From assembly GCA_947627405.1 (NCBI GenBank), contig CANQVY010000004.1, positions 1 through 22,372 on the forward strand: a DNA stretch of 22,372 nt, given 5' to 3'. A program made the translations under genes and the position numbers. Below, one piece after another: positions 8,442 to 15,970 of the stretch. Within the stretch, counting starts at the first letter, position 1; each line of letters begins with the position of its first letter. The notes under the pieces were generated by a model. The model was not told where the DNA came from and did not search any database. It was given only the letters and a program-made list of their open reading frames with translations. This stretch comes from an uncultured Bacilli bacterium (lineage in GTDB: Bacteria; Bacillota_I; Bacilli_A; RF39; UBA660).

Positions 8442-9528
8442 TCATTCGATCCCCTTTAAGTACTTCTCAATAAAATCATCTAGATTTCCATCCAAAACTT
8501 TATCTACATTGCTTGTTTCATAGTTTGTCCTATGGTCTTTAATCAAGGAGTAAGGATGAAGAATATAACTTCTTATTTGCGAACCAAACTCTATATTACT
8601 TAGAATTCCTTTAACATTTTGTAATTTCTCATTTTGCTTTTCAATTTCCAATAATTTTAATTTTCCTTTTAATATAGAAAGAGCTGTTTCTTTATTTTTT
8701 ATTTGACTTCTTTCGTTTTGACAAGTTACCACAATCTTTGATGGTAAATGGGTAATACGTACTGCACTATCAGTGGTATTTACTCCCTGTCCTCCACATC
8801 CAGATGATCTGTAAACATCAATTTTTAGATCTTTTTCATCAATTTCAATATTAATCGTATTATCAAATTCAGGAGTTACATCAATAGAGGCAAAAGAGGT
8901 ATGTCTTTTGTTATTGGCATCAAAAGGAGAAAGTCTCACTAAACGATGTACCCCTTTCTCACATTTTAAATAGCCATAGGCATAAGGACCAATTACTCGC
9001 ATGGTCGCAGATTTTATTCCTACTTCGTCTCCTTCTTGAAAATCAAGAAGTTCTACTTTGTACCCTTTTTTTTCAAAATAGCGATTATACATTCGATAAA
9101 GCATCATTGCCCAATCACAAGCTTCTGTACCACCAGCACCTGAATGTACTTCAAAAATGCAATTGTTTTGATCATACTCTTGATTTAAAAGAAGTAAGAC
9201 CTCTAATGACTCAATATGTTTTTCTAAGGTCTCTAAATCCAATTCTTCTAAAAAAGCCTCATCTTCTTTGGCAAGCTCAAAGAAATCATTATTATCTTGG
9301 AATTCTTTTTTTACGACTTCTAATTTTTCTGTTATATTTTTTAATTCCTTAATCTCTTTTATAACTTGCTCACTTTTTTCTTTATTATTCCAAAAATTGG
9401 GATCATTTTGTTCTTTTTCTAAATCTTGAATTCTTTTTAATTTATTGTCTACGTCAAAGTGACCTCCATAAATCTACGATTCTTTTATTACATTGTTCTA
9501 ATGTTTTCTTAATTTCATATTTTTCCAT
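8442..9528 (-). CDS. prfB: Peptide chain release factor 2, with programmed +1 frameshift
   Basis: RF2 reads UAA and UGA stops and triggers peptide release on the ribosome. The gene starts at an ATG at 9528 behind TAGGTGAT. It reads 24 codons, meets an in-frame TGA at 9456-9454, and continues in the +1 frame to give 361 aa. The frameshift site is canonical: GGAGG (9467-9463), three bases, then CTT TGA C. Counted in the joined protein, the stop-recognition tripeptide SPF is at 200-202 and the catalytic GGQ at 245-247, near the positions of E. coli RF2. Low RF2 slows termination at the UGA and favours the shift, giving autoregulation. It heads the yitT-yitT-ftsE-ftsX-M23 operon. Confidence 0.96.
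9453..9467 (-). promoter_or_regulatory. prfB: prfB programmed +1 frameshift signal
   Basis: The minus strand reads GGAGG TCA CTT TGA C. The internal Shine-Dalgarno sits three nt before the CTT slip codon, as in the classical RF2 site. The UGA is codon 25. A reader of frames alone would miss the first 95 residues of the protein. Confidence 0.95.
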
Positions 9529-9578
9529 TTTATCACCTACAATTTTTTTATAAGATTTTCTTTTTTATATTCCATCTT

Positions 9579-9607
9579 ATTTTATCATATGAAATGGAAT
9601 CGAACAA
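9579..9607 (-). promoter_or_regulatory. Candidate sigma-A promoter of the prfB operon
   Basis: On the minus strand TTGTTC (9607-9602) and TAAAAT (9584-9579) are separated by 17 bp. A TG one base before the -10 gives an extended -10. The distance to the prfB ATG is about 50 nt. The -35 is weak. Confidence 0.45.
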
Positions 9608-9646
9608 CTTTAATATTGATCATATATATATTTCTACAAAGGAAAA

Positions 9647-9674
9647 GAATTGTCATTCAACTAAATGGCAATTC
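9647..9674 (-). terminator. Probable terminator after the surface-protein gene
   Basis: Arms 9647-9656 and 9665-9674 form a 10-bp stem with one imperfect pair (C/A in minus-strand RNA, G/U in plus-strand RNA). It is followed on the minus strand by TTTTCC. It lies just after the stop of the gene ending at 9694. Confidence 0.6.
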
Positions 9675-9693
9675 TTGTATAACTCATGATTCT

Positions 9694-11187
9694 TTATGCA
9701 TTTTTCTTTCTAATTTTTATTATAATTCCAATAGAAACGATAGATAGACAAAGAGCCGCAATATAGAAAACTATATTATCTTTAGTATTTGGATTTTTTA
9801 CATTTTCGTTATTCGTTTCTTGTGAAATATCAATAATAAATTTTCCATTTCCATCGGATAATAAACCAGCTTGCTCGGCTCCAGAAACAGTTATATTTTC
9901 ACTATCACCATCTAGTTGTACTACCGTTTGATTTCCTTTTTGACCCGTCATCTTAACACTCGAACCTTCTTCAAAGCTTAATGAAGCACTTCCATTTTTT
10001 GGATCAACATTGATTCCATACCATGATTTTTCACCGATTGTCAAATCCAAATCTCCCATTACTTTAACAGAAGAATTATTAATTATAATAGGGGCTCCAC
10101 CAATTGTTTTTGTATTATCAACTTTTAAATCTTCTAATAAAACATTTTCAGAATCAAATACATTAATACCATGTTTATTTTTATCTGTTGTTACTATTGA
10201 ACCATTTTTTACTGTGACATTTGATGCGTTTAATACTTGAAGAAGATGTGCATCATTATTGTTTTCCCATGAATTCGTAAACTTATCAGAAGCGGTTAAA
10301 GTATTTCCATTTAAATCAAGAATAATATTATTTTTTGTAATATTTAGCATTTTATCCACAGCAACATTTTTCGTTAAAACAACTGTAGTATTTTCTGGCA
10401 AGTTATCCATAAATACTTGTTCTGTTAAATTAATCTTATCATCTACCAATAATTTAAAATTAGAATTGTCAAGTGTAATGCCATCAATTACATTTATTAA
10501 TGGGCGCCAAGCATATCCAAGATCTTTATCGCTATATCCTGCATAAGTATTGTCCGTAAAATCAATTGTAACATTTTTGGTAGTTAATGTTCCTTCTTTC
10601 GAATAATTAGCACTTATCCAAGAATATAATTTCACATTTTCAATAGTAGCATTACCAATATCTCCATCGCTTTGGGAATTTAAAATAATCGATCCACTTC
10701 CATTTTTATCAACTTTTACTAAATCAATATTTTTTAATGTAACATTTTTCCCCATTACTTCGATTGCTTTATTTTGCTCTTTTTTACTTTTAATTTTTAT
10801 ACCATCAATGGTAACATTATCTCCCCATACAGAAATAAAATCCTGAGAGGCCCAGTTTACATTTTCACTTGAAACATCACTAGTAATAGTAACATCTCCA
10901 CCTACGCCTTGAATAGTAATGTTATTCTTATAGATTGGGAAATACCAATTTCCTTGCCCACCTAATTGTTGAGAACTATATTTTTGAAGATCACTTGCAG
11001 TAAGTGTGTATGTTCCAGCCTGAATTTCCCATATTTGATCATCCATTTGATTTGCAATTGCATTCGCAAGATCTTCATGATTTTTAATTGTAACTTTGCT
11101 CTCAGCAAATACATTTTCTTGCATTAAAATACATATAAACATAAAAGTCCCAAGAAATACTCCTAAAAATTTTATTTTACTTTTCAC
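9694..11187 (-). CDS. Secreted beta-helix surface protein with NPxT-type sorting signal
   Basis: The protein has 497 aa. It has a signal peptide (about residues 1-28), then repeated short strands such as ITIQGVGGDVTI, VTIDGIKIK and VTLKNIDLV. That periodicity is typical of right-handed parallel beta-helix (pectate-lyase-like) folds. The C-terminus has NPNTKDN, a hydrophobic helix and a basic tail (about 461-497). That is the layout of a sortase signal, with NPxT in place of LPxTG. The start is GTG at 11187, preceded by purine-rich GAAGGTGAAGG. No catalytic residues are evident, so adhesion or polysaccharide binding is as likely as lyase activity. It is a stand-alone gene with a candidate promoter and a terminator. 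Confidence 0.8.
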   Translation of the reverse strand: MKSKIKFLGVFLGTFMFICILMQENVFAESKVTIKNHEDLANAIANQMDDQIWEIQAGTYTLTASDLQKYSSQQLGGQGNWYFPIYKNNITIQGVGGDVTITSDVSSENVNWASQDFISVWGDNVTIDGIKIKSKKEQNKAIEVMGKNVTLKNIDLVKVDKNGSGSIILNSQSDGDIGNATIENVKLYSWISANYSKEGTLTTKNVTIDFTDNTYAGYSDKDLGYAWRPLINVIDGITLDNSNFKLLVDDKINLTEQVFMDNLPENTTVVLTKNVAVDKMLNITKNNIILDLNGNTLTASDKFTNSWENNNDAHLLQVLNASNVTVKNGSIVTTDKNKHGINVFDSENVLLEDLKVDNTKTIGGAPIIINNSSVKVMGDLDLTIGEKSWYGINVDPKNGSASLSFEEGSSVKMTGQKGNQTVVQLDGDSENITVSGAEQAGLLSDGNGKFIIDISQETNNENVKNPNTKDNIVFYIAALCLSIVSIGIIIKIRKKNA

Positions 11188-11221
11188 TTTTCCTTCACCT
11201 TCCCATCATATTTATACCTTA

Positions 11222-11250
11222 ATTATCACACACTTATTCAAAAAAGTAAA
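11222..11250 (-). promoter_or_regulatory. Candidate promoter of the surface-protein gene
   Basis: On the minus strand TTTACT (11250-11245) and GATAAT (11227-11222) are 17 bp apart, with TGT directly before the -10. It lies about 35 nt before the GTG start. Confidence 0.45.
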
Positions 11251-11342
11251 TATACTTTAATATCCTTTTTACACCAAAATTTGTCAAATCCACAAGCTTT
11301 GATTTTTGACCATATGTAATATATCTCTTATATTTTACTCCC

Positions 11343-12395
11343 CTATAAATTGTAATTTCCTTTATTTATATATTGACTTAACGCTAATGGCATATATCTT
11401 GGTCCTCTAATTGCATTGATTCCAAAATCTTTTAATTTACTAAATGATAATTTTCCTTTTTTATATCTTGTTATTAAATCCAGTTGCATAACTCTTTGCA
11501 TTTTTACATTTTCATCCTTATATTCATAGGGAATATTTATTTCTATTACTTTGAATTTATACATAATTGATGAATAAGGTGCTGCAACATATAAATAAAC
11601 AATATCATTTATTTTAATATTTGCACTTTGCTTCCATATTATTTTTTTATTTTCTTTTAGTGCTTTTTCTATATCAAAATATTTTGGATTTGCAGGTATT
11701 ATCCATTCATTAGAACTATTTTTATTTAAAACTGTATATGAATAACTTTTTTCCATTAATTTCAATATCTTTTCATCCGATATACTATTATTTAATATAA
11801 TAGTAATCCAGCTTTTCTTATTCATATGATAGGCAGGATAAAATCCATCTAATTTCAATAAATCTTCTACCTCACTTGGTTCTAATTTTATATTAATTAT
11901 TTCTACTTCACCAGTAGAATTTTCATCTAATTTGCTTTTATCAAGATTCATTATTATACCATACCACTTTTTGCTCTCTTTATTTCTAAAAGTAGCATAT
12001 CCAGGAAACTTTTCCCATTCAAATTCTGGATCATCTCCATATTTTTCTTTTATTGCTTGTGCTATTCTATTTGATTGTTCATATATAAAAGATTCTTTAG
12101 TAAAACAATTGTTTCTAATATCTTTTAATAAATTTTCAAATTCTTCTTTTACCTGACTTGCAAAAGAACCCATACTTCCTTCTACACGAAAGTTGGTATA
12201 TTCTGCATCAAAAAACAAATCAAAAATTTTACCTTTAACTATACCATCTTCTTGTATTTCAATATCAACTCTAAAATTATTATTCATAATATTTTTGGAA
12301 TATTTATACAAAGATTTATCTTTTTTAAATCCATATTCAGATATTTTATCAAAATCGATCTTTGTTCTTTTGAATACTTCTTCTTCGATAGTCAT
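11343..12395 (-). CDS. YjbR/MmcQ-like and EVE-domain fusion protein
   Basis: This 350-aa cytoplasmic protein appears to join two modules. Residues about 1-222 resemble the MmcQ/YjbR family (CyaY-like fold), with YATFRNKESKKWYGIIM followed by a C-terminal SWITIIL and a helix ending SYSYTV. Residues about 228-345 resemble an EVE/PUA-like domain, with WIIPANPKYFDIEKAL, then INDIVYLYVAAPYSSI. EVE domains bind modified bases in nucleic acids, and YjbR-type domains are suspected DNA-binding modules. A nucleic-acid role is therefore inferred. AGGAGG lies 7 nt before the ATG. No partner gene is close, so it is probably a single transcript. Confidence 0.75.
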   Translation of the reverse strand: MTIEEEVFKRTKIDFDKISEYGFKKDKSLYKYSKNIMNNNFRVDIEIQEDGIVKGKIFDLFFDAEYTNFRVEGSMGSFASQVKEEFENLLKDIRNNCFTKESFIYEQSNRIAQAIKEKYGDDPEFEWEKFPGYATFRNKESKKWYGIIMNLDKSKLDENSTGEVEIINIKLEPSEVEDLLKLDGFYPAYHMNKKSWITIILNNSISDEKILKLMEKSYSYTVLNKNSSNEWIIPANPKYFDIEKALKENKKIIWKQSANIKINDIVYLYVAAPYSSIMYKFKVIEINIPYEYKDENVKMQRVMQLDLITRYKKGKLSFSKLKDFGINAIRGPRYMPLALSQYINKGNYNL

Positions 12396-12434
12396 TTTAC
12401 TGCCTCCTGAAAATTACTATTTTTCTTATTGAAT

Positions 12435-12440
12435 ATTATA
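12435..12440 (-). promoter_or_regulatory. Candidate -10 of the YjbR-EVE gene
   Basis: A perfect minus-strand TATAAT lies about 40 nt before the ATG. I see no good -35 at 16-18 bp, so this is only a candidate. Confidence 0.3.
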
Positions 12441-12560
12441 CTACTTTTCTAAGTTCTGTACTATTATTTAATAATTCTAATGGCAAAATTCACTGAATTG
12501 ATAAACTTTTCCCCTTTATAACGTTTATTTTTCATTATCTTCTCATCTAACTTTAATAAA

Positions 12561-12744
12561 AGAAACAATAAAAAATGCCAACATTTATGTTGGCATGATG
12601 ATTTATAATGAAAATTTCTTTATTTCGTAGGATTAAGCTATTATCTTTATTTAAATCATAATACTCAATTATTCTTTTAATTTTTGAATCCATAGCAGAA
12701 TATGGGAATATTCTAACTAAATATTTACCAATGATATAATTTTT
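12561..12744 (-). other. Open stretch after the MATE stop, possible gene remnant
   Basis: The intergenic region 12396-12744 holds no complete gene. Reading past the MATE TAA in the same frame, the minus strand stays open for about 60 codons and contains a plausible peptide, including VRIFPYSAMDSKIKRIIEYY. An internal ATG at that Met has no ribosome binding site. It may be the tail of a broken gene. In A+T-rich DNA a chance open run is also possible, though stops should be frequent. I do not recognise it. Confidence 0.25.
12575..12596 (-). terminator. Rho-independent terminator downstream of the MATE gene
   Basis: A 9-bp perfect stem ATGCCAACA/TGTTGGCAT with a 4-nt loop is followed on the minus strand by TTTTT ATTG. 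It lies about 150 nt after the MATE stop codon. The gap between stop and terminator is unusually long and mostly open in frame (see next entry). Confidence 0.85.
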
Positions 12745-14145
12745 TTAGCAAATCTCTCTATGTTTTTTAATATTACTAAATTCTTTTTTTAATAAAATAA
12801 CTCCAGTAATAAATGACAAAACATCTGCAAGAATAGCACTCCATAACATTGTTACAACGCTATGACTTAATGTTGCAATCAATATAATTGCAGGAACAAA
12901 AAAAATGACGTCTCTAGTAAGAGCAAGGATAGTTGATTTAAAACTTGATCCCATTGATTGCAACAAAATTGACATTGATTTAATCAAACAAGTAAAAGCT
13001 ATACCACCCAAGAATATTCTTAAACAGTAATTTGCAAATTCCATATATTCTTTAGAATTTCCGCTACCAAATATATTAATAATAAATGATGGACATATTT
13101 CAAATACAAATAATGCAAATAATCCTATAATAAAATTTGTTATTAAAATATATTTAACTGCTTCTTTTACTCTTTTCATATTACCAGCACCCATATTATA
13201 ACCAATTATTGGCATGCCACCTAATGATACACCGATAACAATAGATAGAACAATTCCAAATACTTTCATACATATTCCAATAACCGCAAGTGGTGTTACA
13301 ACTCCATAATCTACGCCCGAACTAGCCATTGTCATATATCCATATTTTTCTACCAAATTATTAGCAACTGCTATTATAATTACAATAGCAAGCTGTGTTA
13401 TTAAAGAAGCAAGCCCTAAAGATATAATTTTTGCACATATTTGCTTGTCTAATTTAAGTGATGCCTTATTTATCTTAAATGATTTTGATTTTCTAAAATA
13501 AAGAATGCTTATTATAAATGTTAAGATTTGACCAATTATTGTTGCAATGGCTGCTCCTTTAACACTCATATGAAATGCAAATATAAATATAGGATCTAAA
13601 ATGATATTAGAAATAGCTCCCACGATTGTTGCAAGCATTGCATATTTAGGACTACCATCACTTCTTATTGAGGCGTTTAAACCTTGACCAATAATATAAA
13701 AAGGTAATCCATAACAAATTATCCTTATATATTCACTTGCATAATTATAACATTCTATTTCTTTAGGATTCCCTCCAAATAAACATAATATTTGTTTATT
13801 AAAAACTAATCCTATTATTGTTAATATAGCAGATACTATAATAAGTAAAACGAATCCATTCCCTATTGACTTATTTGTTCTTACTTCATCTTTAGCACCT
13901 AAAGATAAATTAAATAATGATGCCGCTCCGTCTCCTATTAGCAATGCGAATGCAAGAGAAATAACGGTAAATGGATAAACAATATTTGTCGCTGCATTAC
14001 CAAAAGCACCAGCATCACTCCAACCTATAAATATTTGATCGACAATATTATATAGTGCTGCCACAATCATACTAATTACACATGGTATAGCAAATTTTTT
14101 AATTAATTTAGAAATTTTTTCATTTTCTAAATCTAAATTCTTCAT
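12745..14145 (-). CDS. MATE family multidrug exporter
   Basis: This 466-aa protein has about 12 hydrophobic segments in two related halves, as in MATE Na+/H+-coupled exporters of drugs and metabolites. The opening KISKLIKKFAIPCVISMI and the repeated GxGxx-rich loops such as QGLNASIRSDGSPKYAM (about residues 155-180) are typical. I choose the ATG at 14145 because GGAGG lies 7 nt upstream. A longer in-frame reading from 14214 would add 23 residues but crosses a terminator-like hairpin and has no ribosome binding site. The hairpin and a tiny upstream ORF suggest attenuation control. A terminator follows at 12575-12596. Confidence 0.92.
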   Translation of the reverse strand: MKNLDLENEKISKLIKKFAIPCVISMIVAALYNIVDQIFIGWSDAGAFGNAATNIVYPFTVISLAFALLIGDGAASLFNLSLGAKDEVRTNKSIGNGFVLLIIVSAILTIIGLVFNKQILCLFGGNPKEIECYNYASEYIRIICYGLPFYIIGQGLNASIRSDGSPKYAMLATIVGAISNIILDPIFIFAFHMSVKGAAIATIIGQILTFIISILYFRKSKSFKINKASLKLDKQICAKIISLGLASLITQLAIVIIIAVANNLVEKYGYMTMASSGVDYGVVTPLAVIGICMKVFGIVLSIVIGVSLGGMPIIGYNMGAGNMKRVKEAVKYILITNFIIGLFALFVFEICPSFIINIFGSGNSKEYMEFANYCLRIFLGGIAFTCLIKSMSILLQSMGSSFKSTILALTRDVIFFVPAIILIATLSHSVVTMLWSAILADVLSFITGVILLKKEFSNIKKHREIC

Positions 14146-14176
14146 AAATATACCTCCATTCCAATGTTTTGAGCAT

Positions 14177-14211
14177 AAAAATACGTAAGTCCTTATACAA
14201 TTGGACTTACG
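14177..14211 (-). terminator. Attenuator-like hairpin in the MATE leader
   Basis: On the minus strand CGTAAGTCC (14211-14203) pairs perfectly with GGACTTACG (14192-14184) across a 10-nt loop and is followed by TATTTTTATG. This is a terminator form placed about 30 nt before the MATE ATG, not after a gene. A competing pairing of CAATT with AATTG could open it. It could also simply end an upstream transcript, but no clear gene lies upstream. Confidence 0.65.
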
Positions 14212-14227
14212 CATAATTGCTACTCAT
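14207..14227 (-). CDS. Possible leader peptide MSSNYA upstream of the MATE gene
   Basis: A six-codon ORF runs ATG AGT AGC AAT TAT GCG TAA. Its stop codon lies inside the 5' arm of the attenuator-like hairpin. A ribosome paused at the end of this ORF would cover the arm and prevent the terminator. That is the geometry of drug-responsive attenuation. No clear Shine-Dalgarno is present, so the claim is tentative. Confidence 0.3.
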   Translation of the reverse strand: MSSNYA

Positions 14228-14672
14228 TGTGATTTGTTGACTTAATATTTTTCTCAACGAAATTAATTATACCATAATTTTATTTTTTTTATAAGGATAA
14301 TTTTTTGGGGAATTAAAACAAATTAGTTTTAACCGATTAGCTAACAAAGTAAATAATTAAATCCCATATAGTAGGTATGGTATAAATACAATGCTATAAA
14401 ACTCGTCACAGAAACCATTATTCCTACAGTAGCACATATTACTGTGGTTTCAAGATGAATGGAATTTGTTTTTTTTGCTATCAAAATTTTTACAGTCCAT
14501 TTAAAAAAAGGTTGTCCAAACAATATGATATTCTATATCATATTATACATAACTTGCTTTTCTCACACCGATTTTCCTCTTTTGGTTTCTATTATTGCAT
14601 CTTCTTTTGACAACGACAATAAATAATCTCTAAACCCTTAACGATTTTTGTGATAAAGCCAAAATATAGAAA
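14228..14672. other. Intergenic region with no supported gene
   Basis: Between the MATE leader and the phosphodiesterase gene I find no convincing gene. A 60-codon minus-strand reading frame (14341-14523) starts only at TTG, lacks a ribosome binding site and has one hydrophobic stretch; I do not call it. The rest contains a palindrome (next entry) and degenerate frames full of stops. Some of this may be debris of a lost gene. Confidence 0.5.
14522..14544. repeat. Perfect 10-bp inverted repeat
   Basis: AATATGATAT (14522-14531) and ATATCATATT (14535-14544) flank a TCT spacer. No T-run follows on either strand, so it is not a terminator. It could be an operator for a dimeric regulator or a chance A+T palindrome. 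Confidence 0.5.
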
Positions 14673-15788
14673 TTAATTTTCAGTTTTATCTACTATGATT
14701 AAAGGAACAAAAATTTCATCATCTGTATAGCCAGCATGTTGAGAAAATAGCACATCGTCTCCATCGGTTATCAAACATTTATTAGAATTTGCTACGGCTA
14801 TAAAATCACCTATTGCATCATCAAATAATTCATTTGGTGTGCCATCTCCAAAAATTTTACTTTCTAATATTTCAGATTTATTATAAATTTTAAAATAATT
14901 TCCAAAAAATTCATTGAATTTATCAACAAAAATATTCAAATACTCTTTCTTTACCTTAAAAGAAACTGCCCTTTGTTCAATTGACGTAGTTCTTTCTAAC
15001 ATATTTAATAACTCGGGATAATCATTTAAAAATATATTATCAACTTTTATATGACCATGATCTGCTACAATTATAACTAAAGAATTTTTTAACTTCTCAC
15101 AAAAATTCGATACTTTTATATCTCGCTCTTTTATAAGATTTTTAACCGTTTCATTATCAGCACCCAATTTGTGCATAGTATGATCTGGTTCATCATCATA
15201 TACATATAAAAATTTTTTCCCTTGAATTTTTGTTTCTTCCATTACAAGATTCAACATATTATCCAAATTGGAATATATAATTGCATTTCCTGATTTGAAA
15301 GGAAAAAATTCCTTTGCATGATATATTCCTGCTTCTTCAATTTCATCTGTTATAGTGGTATTAACTAATTTGTTCTTTACATCTAAAAATTCTTTACATG
15401 TTATTTTTTTACCTTTTTCACAATTTAAAAACAAAGTTATCGTTTTATCTATTGGCTTTATATATGTATTCCAACCAAGCCAACCATGCTCAATAGGATT
15501 TAAACCTGTCCTAATGGATGTTGTTGCAGCTGTTGTAGTTGCTGGAAAAACTGTAGTTATTTCTTTATATTGATTTTTTCTAAAAAATGAATTTTTATCT
15601 AATGTTTTATCTAATATTCTTGAACCCATTCCATCAAAAAGCATAATGATGACATTATCAGGTTGTTTTTTTTCTAATATTTTATCAATATAGTCTATTG
15701 GTTTGTGTTCATAGCCCAAACCAAAATATTTTCTAACAGAGCATGCTAAATTTGTTAAACATTCATCATAATTGTTCTTAACTTTCAT
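14673..15788 (-). CDS. Type I phosphodiesterase/nucleotide pyrophosphatase family protein
   Basis: This 371-aa protein belongs to the alkaline-phosphatase superfamily, NPP branch. From the ATG at 15788, visible metal and catalytic positions are D52 in LFDGMGS, a nucleophile Thr in PATTTAATTS (about 82-91), D202/H206 in DHTMH, D243/H244 in VADHGH and H351 in SQHAG. There is no signal peptide, so it is probably cytoplasmic. Family members cleave phosphodiester or pyrophosphate bonds in nucleotides, lipids or sugars; the substrate is not evident here. GAGGTG lies 9 nt before the chosen ATG; a GTG four codons upstream is the other option. It is divergent from the TIR-STING gene, with 182 bp between starts. 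Confidence 0.88.
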   Translation of the reverse strand: MKVKNNYDECLTNLACSVRKYFGLGYEHKPIDYIDKILEKKQPDNVIIMLFDGMGSRILDKTLDKNSFFRKNQYKEITTVFPATTTAATTSIRTGLNPIEHGWLGWNTYIKPIDKTITLFLNCEKGKKITCKEFLDVKNKLVNTTITDEIEEAGIYHAKEFFPFKSGNAIIYSNLDNMLNLVMEETKIQGKKFLYVYDDEPDHTMHKLGADNETVKNLIKERDIKVSNFCEKLKNSLVIIVADHGHIKVDNIFLNDYPELLNMLERTTSIEQRAVSFKVKKEYLNIFVDKFNEFFGNYFKIYNKSEILESKIFGDGTPNELFDDAIGDFIAVANSNKCLITDGDDVLFSQHAGYTDDEIFVPLIIVDKTEN

Positions 15789-15879
15789 AATAGAAAACAC
15801 CTCATTTTATTATTTTATATTAATATTTTATTTTTAATTAGTCAAATTTTTAATTTTATCAGCTTTATAAAAAAAAGTA

Positions 15880-15907
15880 TTACACTTTTTTTTATATTTG
15901 CTATAAT
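15880..15907 (+). promoter_or_regulatory. Candidate promoter of the TIR-STING operon
   Basis: TTACAC (15880-15885) and a perfect TATAAT (15902-15907) are 16 bp apart, giving a leader of about 57 nt. A second TATAAT at 15943-15948 would leave only a 16-nt leader. Both lie in an extremely A+T-rich divergent intergenic region. Confidence 0.45.
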
Positions 15908-15970
15908 TTAATTGTTTATAATAATTTTTTTATATAAATAGATATAATTTATTATATGGATGGTGATTTA

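Noticed and set aside
14145..14214. 23-residue N-terminal extension of the MATE protein
   Set aside because: It crosses the attenuator hairpin and lacks a ribosome binding site; GGAGG marks the ATG at 14145.
12745..14340. Purine or other known riboswitch upstream of the MATE gene
   Set aside because: I looked for the conserved purine-riboswitch core because some MATE genes carry it; it is absent.
14341..14523. 60-codon minus-strand frame with one hydrophobic segment
   Set aside because: It starts only at TTG, has no ribosome binding site and no recognisable motif; likely chance or debris.
15956..15970. Upstream ATG as the start of TIR-STING
   Set aside because: No ribosome binding site precedes it, while GGATGGTGA precedes the ATG five codons later, just before the first TIR strand.
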